The notes beneath the pieces were generated by a model, which was not told where the DNA came from, ran no database searches, and worked only from the letters and a program-made list of their open reading frames with translations. Positions 1 through 12,048 of a stretch of 42,203 bases of DNA are shown here, one piece after another. Position 1 is the first letter of the stretch, and every line of letters starts with the position of its first letter. The DNA comes from a virus, in the IMG/VR virus record IMGVR_UViG_3300025000_000033, positions 1 through 42,203 of that record; one strand, 5' to 3'. The position numbers and the translations under genes were made by a program.

Positions 1-127
1 AAATATATGTAAACTATTTGAATGTATCTAGTTCTCTATATTTCCGAAATGAAACGGCTTCTGATAGTATAAACTACAAGAACAGAGTATTTAAATCAGT
101 AGTTACTGACTGACAACTAGACTACGT
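1..127. repeat. Left copy of 127-bp exact terminal overlap
   Basis: These 127 bases are identical to 42077-42203. The tail gene that starts at 41443 continues in frame from the right end into position 1, so this is an overlap of a circular contig. 127 is a common assembler k-mer length, which makes an assembly overlap likelier than a biological terminal repeat. Confidence 0.95.
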
Positions 128-779
128 TGTTTGTTCTGATTGATTATATATTTACAATGGTTACTCCGGAGATAAATTATTCAACTACAATTTCAATGAT
201 TTCTGAAAAAGTTGATCATGATACTATGTTCCCCAAAATCTTATGGGAATAGATCCTTATTTTTGGTATATAGCTTATAACAAGAATATTTTCAAGTTCT
301 GAAAGAAATTTACTAATCTTCAATCAGCTTTTTCTATTTCAAGCGTAGAAGCAAACAATATTACAGCTATCTCTGATGAGATCCCTATTGCATGAACAGT
401 ATATTATAGTAGTGATGATAAGAAAACTTTCTATCAATGATCAACATACAAAACCACAGGTTATATCGAATGAATAGTATTTTATTGAGAAGCTATGGAA
501 AAACTAAAGAAAATAGATAGAATCTTCAACGCATTCGATATACCAACATGATGTTCTATTGAAGTCTATTTTGACAAAGAATGAACTGGTTATCCAGGAA
601 CACCAAATTATACAATAACAGCAAGTACAACACTGAAATATAAAGAATTATTTGCAAACGAATTAGCAAATCTTACAAATCACTGGATAAAACCAAAGTT
701 TGTATTGAATGGAACAGGAACAGTAAGTCCAAAATTCTATGAATTTGCGATGTTCTCAGAATATGTTAAAAATATTTAA
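1..779 (+). CDS. Probable tail hub/tubular protein, C-terminal part of a gene wrapping the contig junction
   Basis: This is the continuation of the gene that starts at 41443. Joined across the junction it is 1413 bp and encodes 470 aa. Codons begin at position 3 and run through many in-frame TGA (Gly) codons to TAA at 777-779. The protein is rich in short beta-like stretches with repeated Tyr, Phe, Asn and Gly and has no signal peptide or membrane segment. It follows the head-tail connector gene. In podovirus-like genomes this slot often holds a beta-propeller-like tail tubular or stabilisation protein. That assignment rests on position and composition, not on a recognised motif. Confidence 0.7.
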
Positions 780-797
780 CTTTTACTAATCATAACT

Positions 798-3713
798 ATG
801 GCGTTTACACCAAAAGCATGAAGTACCTACGCAAAAACTCTAGCTGCTAGAGCTGCTTGACAAAAACCAATGACAGCAACTTCTGCAAAAAATATAGCTG
901 CTAACAACATAAAAGCACCATCAACAAACAAAGGTATGACTAAACAAGAAGTATTAGATCAAGCCGTTTCTTCTTGAAAAGCGAAAGTACAATGAAGCAA
1001 TATTATGGTAAATGGTACAAATATCTGATCAACAAAAGAATTTCAATGAGAAGATATGGCGAACGTGCAAGATATAATGACATGAAAATTTTCTCCCCAA
1101 AAAGCTACTGAACAACAAGAACCAATGACAGAACCTAAAGTAGAAGAAACTGATGCAGTAGCAACAACAACAGCTGATCAACAAGCCTCCTGATGACAAG
1201 AAAAACAGAATACTGAAACAGTACAACAACAGCAAGTAGTTTGAGGTATGAACGTAGGAGCTTCATGAACTGGATGAACCCAAACAAAGAAACAAGTATT
1301 GGACCAAGCTATATCATCATGACAAGCTTCCGTAGATCAATCTTGAAATGTTATTACAAAATCATGACAAAATATTGGTAATATAAGCTGAATGGATCTT
1401 AGTAAATCTGCGATCTGACAATCAGCACCAAACGCCAACCAAGCAGTACAACAAGATCAAGAAGCATTACAACAACAAAAACAAGATGATCTAAATAAAA
1501 TCAATGCTATTAAACCTGATGTAGCATTGTGATTGTCTAATTCTCCTGATAGTCCTTTTTGGAATAAGTTCTGACAAGAAGCTATCGATACTGAATCCCA
1601 AGTACCAGGATATATGAACGAAAGAAACAAGATTATAGCATCCTCAATAATGCTTAATAATCCCAATATGAAGTTTATGTCTGATGCTAAAAGAAAAGAA
1701 ACTATCCTCCACGATATTATTGATAGACAAGAATGAGGAATAGATCCGGCAATAGAATCTTGGTATAACAGAACTATCGATAATGTAAACAACTTAATCA
1801 ATAGAGAAATCCCAGCATATAAATCTGAAGATTATTTCAATATGCTATTAAAATGAGAAAAGATAGACTACGATGCAGCAACAGGAAACCCTGAACTAAA
1901 ATCCGCTAGAGAGAGATTCAATAACCTCCAAAAGTTTTCTACAATGGATGTTACTTCGTTGTCTGAATACATGAAAAGCTGAGAACTTCTAAAAGGAGGA
2001 CAGACTTGGAATGATCTATTGAACAAAGGGATGTGAGATTCATTAAATAGAGCATATTCTATGTATGTTACTAAATCAGAAAACTCAGTATACAACTATA
2101 TTGGATGAGAAGTATCTTCTTTTAGTCCTGATAAATCTTTGGAATGACAGAAGAGCCAAAAGTTTGATCTAGGTACATGATTAGAATGAAAAATTTCCGA
2201 GAAAATATTGTCTTTAATGACTGATGATAAGATTCCAACTCTTGCTAGTTTCCTTGCTGCTGATGATGATGTCCAAAGAGCAAAAGAAACAGCTAGAGAA
2301 ACAGAAGCACAAATCAATGATCTATCAACAGAGATAGAAAATTTTGCTGATGATGTTAAAACAAAAGTAGTAGAAAAAGGTGGAGAAGCTACAGACGATC
2401 CTTTCTTGAACGCTTATATCCAAGAAAAGACTAAACCTTTTGTAAGAAGATTGACACAACTCCAATCAAAATATAGAAACGAGATAGCTTTGTTATCTGA
2501 TTTATCAGAAAATGCTAGAACAGAATTTGAAGTAAAAGAATACAACAAAAAAGCTGAAATCGAATGATACCAATTTGTATTATGAAGATTAGATAAACAA
2601 AAAGCTGAAGAAGCTGCAGCTAAACAAGCAGCACAACAACAATCTAACCGAGATAAATCTTTTGGATTACAAGTTGATCAATTCAATCGACAGAAATCTA
2701 AAGCTGATATGCCTAATATGCAAATAACTGGATATGGTGCTGATGGAAAACCTATCTATCAATATTATGATAGCAAAACAAATACTCGGAAGAACGCTCC
2801 AACACAATCTTCTACACAAGCTACATGAATTTATGTAAACGCTAAGTTTTGAAACAAGAATATTGATGTAGATACCGCAATACTTCCAGCATTACAAACA
2901 GCTCAATCAGAACTAGAAGCTAATGGAATAAAGATAGCGGTAGGAGAAAGCAAAAGAGATCAAACAGAAACTATCAAAGGTATGGCTTCAAAATATTGAA
3001 TACCATTTAATGCAAAGAATCCTAACGAAACAGCTGCAGCTTTGAGAAAAGCTTGACACCAAGTTGCTGATGTATGAAAATCTAAACATGAATCATGAAT
3101 GGCTGTAGATATTTATGCTAGTTGATGATGAAAAGTTGATGATAGAACAAAAGCTATCCTAAATAAAAATTGATTCTATCAAACAGCATGAGCAGGAGAT
3201 CTAGGACACTTCGAATATGTAGGTAGTCTTGCAGGACAATGATCAAATTCGATGACAAATATTACACAATGAATATATAATGGTACAATGAATTCTACTG
3301 ATATTCTTAGTCCAAAGACATTAAAGGAATATGGATTAGAATGACAATCTAGAGATTCAATAATTTCCACAGTAAATAAATCGTTATTTGATACATATTT
3401 AAACAAAGAATCTACAAAAGATGAGATCTGAGAATTAGTTACAAGAGCTAAAGCAACATTCCCTAAAGATGAAAATTCTCGAGTTTCTCCATTGAAAGAT
3501 ACAGTATGACCTAATAAAACTTTCCAATATCTTATGGAAAACGATCTTATGGAATATGATACAAGTAATTCTGATGCAGTTGAAGTAATGGGATCTCTTT
3601 TGGAGAAAACTTTTGAATGAAGCAAAGTAGATAGAGATATTTTATATGGCTCATTAAAAGAAAGGTTTGGAAGAAGTGTTGCAAACGATCTTTTAGATTA
3701 TTTAAACTTATAA
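798..3713 (+). CDS. Large virion-associated protein with M15-type peptidoglycan peptidase domain
   Basis: This 971-aa protein has a Gln/Ala/Thr-rich N-terminal third, a helical middle with coiled-coil character, and a peptidase domain at about residues 700-810. The domain shows the M15 (VanY / L-Ala-D-Glu or D-Ala-D-Ala peptidase) zinc signature: H764 and D771 in KHESGMAVDIYA, and H804 in GHFEYV. A 30-residue stretch near residue 47 (TKQEVLDQAVSSG) recurs near residue 164 (TKKQVLDQAISSG), an internal duplication. It lies between the tail gene and the polyvalent protein gene, so it is probably packed in the virion to open the host wall during infection. A free lysis enzyme is less likely given its size and place. 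There is no signal peptide. Confidence 0.85.
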
Positions 3714-3714
3714 T

Positions 3715-6700
3715 ATGGTTCGAGAAAATCCATTAGATATTTTGAAAAAGAAAACAAATATATTTGATTATGCTGCAAATAATTTTTCTGTTCCTGAAGA
3801 GAAAGAACAATTTTCTACACCAATCCCAAAACAGACACAGAAAAAGACTATAATCCAACCAGCTAAGATCGAACCAACAACAATCCAACAGAAAACCGCA
3901 CAGGATTTTAACATCCAACCACAAATAAAGAACTGAAATATCTTCGAACCACAAGAGAATTTTCTCGAAAAAACTATACGTCAAACAAAGACAGCAGTAA
4001 GCCCACTAGAAGAAAGACAAGAACTATATAGAAAATATGGGAATACTTCTTCTGTAGTATGAGAACTTTCACAAAGCTTTTTGTGAGAACTTGTTGATAC
4101 ATGATTCTCTTCTGCTAGAGGAATACTAGATACATGAATCCAAATATGAACTGCTAAAGTTAAAACCTATCTTAATCTTATTTCTAAGAAATGATCCCAA
4201 TATTTCCAAGAAAAAATAGATATGTTACAAAGTATTTGAAAGGACAAGATCAATGCTGCACAAGAATCATATTTCAATGAAAGACCACGATTAAAAGAAT
4301 TAAAAGAGAAGAACCAACAAGCAACAGCTATTGATGCACTAGACAAAAGAGATCGACAAACACTTGGTAACAAAATGTTTGCTACTATTTGACAAGCATT
4401 TCCTGCTATAGCCGCATGAATAGCAACTAAGAATCCTGCATTAGTATACGCTACAATGTTTCCTCAAATGAAAGATGAAGTTACACAGGATCTTACTAAC
4501 GATAAATCACTAAAACTTACACCATCCCAAATAAATACAGCATCAACTATAATGTGATGAGTAAATACAGTAATAGAAACAATAGCATTAGAAACCCAAT
4601 TGAAACCGTTTATGAAACCTCTAACAAAACAAATAACAAACGCTATTGTAAAGAAATGAGTATTAAAAGAATGATTGATCCAAACATTAAAATCAATGAC
4701 AGCTGAATCTATTGAAGAAATAGCACAACAAGCAGTCCAAAATCTTGGAGCAAAAAGTTTATGATCTGAAAGAGATTTTGGTACATTGAAAGAATACGCT
4801 AAAATCTGAATAGAATCGTTTATTCTAAGTTTTGGGATGTCTGTTCCTGGATGAATCATGCAATCTATCCAACAAAATACTATTAATAAAATTATCGAAG
4901 AAGATTGATGAGAAACTAAAGCTACATTAGACGAATTTTTTGATACAATGTCTAGTGTTGCAGTAGAAGAAGATATAGAACTCCCTCCAAGTCCTGAACA
5001 GATACAAGAATCAGAGATGGAACAAGTAGATCAAACTAAATACCAAACAATCCAATCAGAGATCCCTGAAAACACTAGAACAGGAATCCAAAAATACAAG
5101 AACGCTAAAATCGAAGATGTTATCGATAAACTTCCTGATATAAACCTAGATAAAGATCTAGTGATCAAAGATATTCAATGAGATAAATTTACAATAAAAG
5201 AATGAACTCCACTTACTCCATACCAAATGATATGAGGTAAAGTTTTGTTGCAGAACTGAACTACATATATCGTACCAAACAATCAGTTCCAAAATCTAAA
5301 GAACCAATCAACAGAATTGACCGCTAAAGAATTTGCTCCTGAACTTAGAGAAACTGAAGAAACAACTCTTTGAGCTAAAGATTATGCTAAAATAGATCTT
5401 AGTGATGATTGAGCATATGAATCAATACCTGAAAATATAAGACAAATAGTGGAAGAATCAGAAGTTGATTGAGATTTTTCTAAAATACAAGAATTAAAAG
5501 CTAAAATAAACGCAAAATGATGGGATCTAGATTATGATATGGATTGAGAAGTAACAAGTTTTTTCAAAAAAGATGAATGAGAACCAACAAAATACGAAAA
5601 ATATACTCTCCCATGATGAAAGAACTATAAAGAGGTTTTAATTCAAGCTCCAACAGTTAAATATACAGAACTACCAAAAGATATGATAATTAAAAAATGA
5701 TTATTAGGTATATATAACGTAATAAGCGATAACTGAGAATGATGATTTGTAGGTAATTGATGAAAGACAGAATCTGAAGCTATACGTGCAGCATTAAAAT
5801 CATTAAATACCTATTGACCATGAAACGAAAAATCCTTTAGAAGCTCCCACCGAGAACAACCAAACATCCTAGCACATCTAAGACTAAACGAAAGAGAATA
5901 TAACTGAGAAAAGGTTATATTTATGGAAGAGTTGCAGAGTGATCGAGCAAGAGAAGCTAGAAAGAATCAAATATCACAAGAAGAGATAGAAAAAAATAAA
6001 GAAATGCAAACCAAATATACCGAATTTGTAAAAGAAATGCGTAATAAATATCCTATAGATGAGGTTGTTTATCCTAGAGGAATATGAAATAGAGAACTAA
6101 TACAAAGATATTGAACGCCTGAGGAACTGGATAGATTTGAAACATTATTGAGTTTTACCGACAAGGGAACAAATTCAATACCCAATAATACTCTTCTAAA
6201 AAACCGACAAACACTAGCAATCAAAAGAGCATTGTTTGAAGCTGCTGAGAAGTGATACAAATACTTTTCTTGGATCAATGGAGAACAAACAGCTGAAAGA
6301 TATTCTTTGGAGAAACATATTGATAATATAAATTGGAATCCATCACAAATTGGTGGTAAAACCATTAAAATAAATCCTATATCATGAAGTGAAGTTGGTA
6401 TAACAATCGATAAAGATGGTACTATTATTTGATCATCACAAGCGGAATGGAAAGGTAAATCATTATGAGATGTAATCTGAAAATGACTAGCAGAACAGAT
6501 TATGTGAAATGAAGAATGAAAAATAGATTGAAACTGATTAAAGATATGATGAGAACGAGCATATAATATGTATGATAAACAAGTTCCTAATATAGTCAAA
6601 GATCTTACTGGACAAACTCCTATAAAGATTGATTTGTGATACGATATAAATTGAACAAAAACTAAAATACAAAAACAACAAACAATCGAACTTACTCCTG

Positions 6701-9360
6701 AAGTAGTTAGAATAATTAAATGACAAGCACCACTAAGACAAAAACCTAGCTGAAAAGCTATTGAAGATGTATTTGCTCCTGCATTATATCAACTTTTCAA
6801 GAAAGCAACAAAACAACCTATCTCAAAAGAAGAAGCATTAAAGATAGTTAGAAAGTATTTTGATGCAAACGAAGTATCAGTAAACTTTGCAAACAAAATA
6901 TCTACTCCTCAATGATTATTGGCTTTTGGTAAATATGTAAAATGAGCAATAACATTTATTGAAAACCCCGATATTTCTACACCAAGACACGAGGTAGTGC
7001 ATGCGTATCTAGATCTATTTGTAAGTCCTCAAAGAAAAGCTGAGATAATGTCCAATGTAATGAAAAGTGTTGCTTATAAAGATTATCTAGATGGAGAGAA
7101 GCCAACTTTAGAAAACGCTGAAGAGTTTCTTGCTGATCTAGGAAACGATTATATGATGAAACAAGAGATACCATCGAATGTTTGACAGAAAATAATAAAC
7201 TTTTTGAAAGATTTAATACAAAGTATTAAAAAGTTTTTCTGAAAAGAAAATAAGATGATAGATCTATTTAATGATATTATGAATAATAATAGAGATTATA
7301 TTGCTGATAAATTTACAGAAGATCAAAAATTTAAGGTTTCTGATGAAATGAGATACTTCAAACAAATCTCAAAAGAATGACCTAAATTTTGAAATGTAGA
7401 TAAATATGATGCTACTAAATATTTCAAAGAAGAATGAAAGAAATCAATCCAAGATCTAAGAAGTATCTATGAAACAAAGATAACAAAATCAGATTTCAAA
7501 AAAATGTCTACAAAATGAGCTAAACAAGTTCTTAAAGATATTATTTCTCCAATATCAACAGAAATAGGAAAGATAGCTCCTGAATTAAAATATAAATTAC
7601 GTAGACAATATTCTGAAGCAAACAAAAGATCTATTTCTGATATAGAAAATTCAAAAGAATTTCTAGAACTAGAAAAGAAACTTTCTGCTGTAGATTATTC
7701 TGATCTTACTTTTGCATTATTTAATGGAGATAAAGAAAAGACACAAGAAATATTAAAAGATTATAATGTAGAACTCCCTAGAAAAGTATTGGATTGAGTA
7801 TACCAAAGAGCTGAAGAACAATGATTCGATATATGATACGAAAAAGATTATTTTCCAAGAGTTGTTAAAGATCCTGCTGGACTTCTCGAAGCATTACAAA
7901 GAAAAGATGAATCATGATTCATTAAAAGAGCTATCAAAGAAAAAGAGATGTCTATAGGTAGAGTTTTGACTGTAGAAGAAAAAGCCGCAGTAGCAAATTC
8001 AATGCTAAGATGATTCTGAACACAAAATATTATTATTTGAAGCAAGAATTTCAAACAAAGAGGTATAGACGTAGTTACAAAAGATCTTATTCCATACTAC
8101 TACGAACCTTTTCAATGATTATTGAGATACCTAGAATGAGTAAACGATGCTATAGAAATGAAAAAATTCTTTGGATGAGAAAATCCTAATGATAGTATTG
8201 GAGCAGTAACAATGAAACTCTTAGAAGATTGAAAAATAACCCCTGAACAGGAATTACAACTAAAAGAGCTATTACTTGCTAGATTTAATAAATGAGTTAT
8301 GAACTGATGATTATCTGCTTATAGAGATTTAAGTTATATGGTTACTATGGGAAATCCAATGTCTGCAATAACTCAGATAGGAGATCTTGCATGGGCTATG
8401 TATAAAAATTGATGGATCAGAGGAACAAAATCATTATTCTCTAAAAAGAATATTACAAAAGAAGATATTGGGATTAATGAAATTGCTAGAGAATTTTCTG
8501 ATGGATGAAAGCTACAGAAAGCATTAAACAAAATTTTCTCTACTGTTTGAATCTGATGGATGGATAAACTTGGAAAAGAAACTTTTATCAATTCAAGTTT
8601 CGATAAATATGTTTCCCAATCCAAAAAAGATCCAAAATGATTGGAAAAAGATCTCCAAGAGAAATGATTTCCGCAAGAAGCCATCAATACAATAATCAAC
8701 GATCTCCAAAATAAAACAGTCAGTGAGGATGTTAAATTCTTATTATTTAATGATCTAGCTGATTTCCAACCAATTTGACCTACAGAAATGCCGAAAGCAT
8801 ACTTAATGAATCCAAACGCAAGAATAATGTATATGCTCAAAACATTCACAATCAAACAATTAGATGTTATTAGAAGAGAAATCTACGATCAAATAAAAAA
8901 AGATCCAAAAAAATGATTGAAAAATCTAGTTAGTCTTGCAGGAGCTTTGATGATTTTCAACGGTACTGCTGATATACTGAAGAATCTACTACTATGAAGA
9001 GATTTTGAACGACCTGATATGATTCTAGATAATATAATCAGACTTTTCTGATTTTCTAAGTATCAAGTATACAAAGCAAAAACAGAATGAATAGTTCCAT
9101 TTCTCCAATCAGTATTCTTACCTCCAACATCTTTGATAGATTATCCAATAAAAGATATAGTAAAAGCTACAAGTTCTGCAAAATGATTAGAGTTTAGTAG
9201 AGCAAAATCTTTCCAACTTATTCCATACGTTTGAAAACTATATTATCGATGGTTTGGTTGATGATCTCCTGAAGAAAAGAAATCAACATCATTAAAAAAG
9301 AAAACATCATTAAAAACATCATCATCCTCACTAAAAAAGAAAAGTTCTCTGAAAAAGTAG
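3715..9360 (+). CDS. Large polyvalent protein with metallopeptidase-like HExxH motif
   Basis: The largest gene in the genome: 1881 aa, starting one base after the previous stop. Residues about 715-965 match the hallmark region of phage large polyvalent proteins: NILAHLRLNERE, then MEELQSDRAREA (usual family form EiQSDWhq), then LAIKRALFEAAEKGYKYFSW followed by GEQTAERY, then YNMYDKQVPN. An HEVVH motif lies at residues 1092-1096 within PRHEVVHAYLD, as in zincin-like domains of these proteins. The C-terminal half is helical, and the last 27 residues are Lys/Ser-rich repeats (SLKKK). Such proteins are thought to be packaged and injected with the DNA, acting early against the host. Which domains are active here is unknown. 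Confidence 0.85.
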
Positions 9361-9382
9361 TTTATCCATAATATAATATTAT

Positions 9383-11077
9383 ATGCTATTAATAGAAAAC
9401 AAACAGAAAGAAAAAATTGATAAATTAATGACTCAAATAGTTTATTGATTTAATTCTTGAAAACTCGATTGAATATCTCAAATTAAAAATGTTACTGCGG
9501 TTGTTGTAAGAAATTATGCTCCTAATATAGTACCACCTCAAACATGATGGATATGGGTTGATCCTTTACATTGAAAATCATATATATCTGTTTGAGTTTC
9601 TGCGGTATCTGATTGGAGTTTATTATGAGTATTATGAGGTTGAATAGGAGATACAAATATTGCGGTATGAAATGCTTCTTGAAATATTACATCATATACT
9701 ACACTATGATTTATAAACGCTACATGAATATTATATACTCCAAACATAGCAGTAAATACTAATTTATTGTATACAGACAGTGTAAACTGAAAAATCTGAA
9801 TATGATTAACAACACCTGCATATAAACTAGATATTCTCTCAGATACTCAATCATACTTAAATATACAAAGAGTTTGAGCAACAACCTGATATTTTAGAAT
9901 AGAAAACTATACAGCTACAGCATGAGTATTTTCTGCTATATTTAGATGAAGATCTAATTGAGCTAGTTATCCTTGATGCACTTTTTTATGAGAATCAACA
10001 GTAGATTCATGAACAGTAGCAATTACCCAATTTATATCTAGATTTAATAATTGAGCGGTTGTTACTAGACCATTATTCCAATTTATGAATAGTTCTTCGT
10101 CTAGTGTAGCAATGACTATTCTAGCCAATCTTAATGTTTGAATTTGAACAGTTACGCCTACAACAACACTAGAGGTGTCGTCTACAGGTACAGAGAAAGT
10201 AAAAATATGGGGATGAACATTAGTATCTCAATTATCTTTTTGAACTGTCGGTTGAGATTCTGCAATTTGGTTCTGAAACAATTCCAATCTTAGATTTAGA
10301 TGATACTGACAATTAGACCTAGAATTTGTTGCACAGGTAAATGCTTCATCAAAAATATCTTTTAGATCATACGCAGCTGTATTTCAAGATAGTACAACAG
10401 CTGAGAAGATGAGATTTGATCTAGTAAATTGAAGATTTTGATTATTAACAGCAACGCCTAATGCTAATCTTGATATATTATGAACAGCAAGATTTGGAGA
10501 TAGTGTAACTAACTATACAAAATTTGAATCTGATTGAACTATGCAAGCGATATGAACTGCTACAACTTGGGAGGATGCAAATATATGATGATTAGTATTA
10601 CAATGACCAGTCGCTACACTACCTTGATTAGTTGAAATATTAGATAGTACAGGAACAGGAACAGGAATATTCACAAGAAGTTTTGATGTAAATGAGGATT
10701 GAGATGCTTTTATTGAGATACCACACAATTCAATATCTAGTTGAGCTTGTCAATTTCATATACATTTTTCATGAAATACAGCACCAAGCTGAACTACTGA
10801 TAAAGTAAACTTCCAGATAATATATATGTCTACTGATGAGTGAGATTTAGTACCTACACCAACGACAATAACGAAAGAAATTGTTTATGATACTCAATAC
10901 AAAAGAATAACTTTGAATTTTGATAATGTAACGCTATGATCAATGAAACAAATATGATTTAATATAAAAAGAATTGCGGCTAGTGCTAATGAATATCCGT
11001 GAGAAGTTCAAATTTGGACAATATGAATACATCATCAAGTAGATATGCTAGGTTCAAGAGAGATAACAACAAAATAG
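9383..11077 (+). CDS. Tail fibre-like appendage protein
   Basis: 564 aa, beta-rich and Gly/Thr/Ser-rich. A motif typical of phage fibre and trimeric adhesin shafts occurs about three times: IGIGLTTPAYKLDI near residue 137, VGIGTVTPTTTLEV near 250 and FGLLTATPNANLDI near 350. The C-terminal 120 residues form a compact beta-like domain (HIHFSGNTAPSGTTDKV). Most glycines are TGA. It opens the appendage module after the polyvalent protein gene and probably forms part of a receptor-binding fibre. The host ligand cannot be told from the sequence. Confidence 0.75.
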
Positions 11078-11101
11078 TTTTTTAATTTATAATATATTAT
11101 A

Positions 11102-11362
11102 ATGTCAGAAATTAAAATTGCAAAATTTGAATTATATCCACAAGAAGAACCTACAAGTTATGCTGTAGGATTCTCTATTGATGTAAATTGAAGAGCTTTT
11201 TATCGTGATACTACAGTTTCTTTAGAAGAATCTAAAGATAAAACAGACGAAGAAATTGTTGCAATTTGATACGAAAAGCTTAAAGAATGAATAGAATCAG
11301 AAATAGAGAGATTAGGGAAAAAATCTCCTCTAGTATGACAATCATTTACTCCTTTACAATAA
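11102..11362 (+). CDS. Small protein of unknown function in the appendage module
   Basis: 86 aa, with a beta-rich first half (KFELYPQEEPTSYAVGFSID) and a charged helical second half. It starts 24 bp after the fibre gene behind a T-rich leader without a Shine-Dalgarno sequence. It is followed 4 bp later by another small gene, so the two are probably co-transcribed. I do not recognise a family. By position it could be a fibre chaperone or accessory protein. Confidence 0.65.
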
Positions 11363-11366
11363 TATC

Positions 11367-11513
11367 ATGCAATTATCAGACAATCTAGTGCAATCAGTAA
11401 TAAACTATCTTCTTACAAAGCCATATAACGAGGTAGTATTGTTATTATGAGAAATCCAAAAAGAATTATCAGAACAAAGCAAACAACCTGAAACACCAAA
11501 AAAAGATAAATAG
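11367..11513 (+). CDS. Very small protein, unknown
   Basis: 48 aa, with a hydrophobic helical first half (VQSVINYLLTKPYNEVVLLL) and a Lys/Gln/Pro-rich tail. It starts 4 bp after the previous gene and ends in TAG just before a T-rich leader. Support comes from its tight fit in the operon; there is no recognisable domain. Confidence 0.5.
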
Positions 11514-11539
11514 TTTTTTAAATACTAATTTTTCACAAA

Positions 11540-11788
11540 ATGACCGTACAAAATTTCTTACTAATGACAGGAACAATGCTTCCTCGCAAAGTAGTCTATA
11601 AAGATGCTTTGAATAATGCTATCTATTATGCTGATGCAGCTCATGGATCTCTTATAACTGATACAGTACGAAGAGTTATGAAAGGTACTACTGATGCTGA
11701 TTGAGATATTATAGATTTGGTTGAAACAGATGGTTATAATAATGCAGTTCCTGATCTTGCAGCAGTGCAACTTTTATCTTATTCTTAA
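11540..11788 (+). CDS. Small appendage-module protein, first member of duplicated cassette (copy 1)
   Basis: 82 aa, with a central segment SLITDTVRRVMKGTTDADGD. The gene at 15028 encodes a similar small protein (DLITDATWKIMK) in the same place in a second cassette. It is followed 8 bp later by the EYIDTATG gene and then by the signal-peptide protein. Function is unknown; the family looks like small virion or fibre-associated proteins. Confidence 0.6.
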
Positions 11789-11796
11789 AATTAAAG

Positions 11797-12024
11797 ATGC
11801 CTGGACTAAAGATAGATGTCGTATTATGAAAAGTTAGAGAAAAAGACAGTAGTGTTTCTGCTGCCACTACTCCAAAACTATTTTCATGAATCTGAGATCC
11901 TAATTGAACAGTAACAGCTACTAAAGCTGGAGATGAATATATTGATACAGCAACTGGATTAAAATATTTTGCACAAGCTGCAAACGATTCAAGTTGGGCT
12001 GAATACAATTTCATGACCTCATAA
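11797..12024 (+). CDS. Small appendage-module protein with EYIDTATG motif (copy 1)
   Basis: 75 aa, with the motif AGDEYIDTATGLKYF near residue 46. The paralogue at 15323 has GEEYLDTATGTWYKS. This short beta-hairpin type of motif is common in phage fibre and baseplate-associated proteins. It is the second member of the duplicated three-gene cassette and is probably structural. No enzymatic residues are evident. Confidence 0.6.
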
Positions 12025-12048
12025 TTTATTTTTTAAATAATTTTTGTA

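Noticed and set aside
3179-3625. 148-aa minus-strand open frame and other long minus-strand frames within the virion genes
   Set aside because: They mirror well-supported + strand genes, have no leader or operon context, and show no recognisable domain.
3679-3714. TTGCAA followed by TATAAT near the start of the polyvalent gene as a fourth promoter
   Set aside because: The spacer is 24 bp, too long, and TTGCAA lies in coding sequence.
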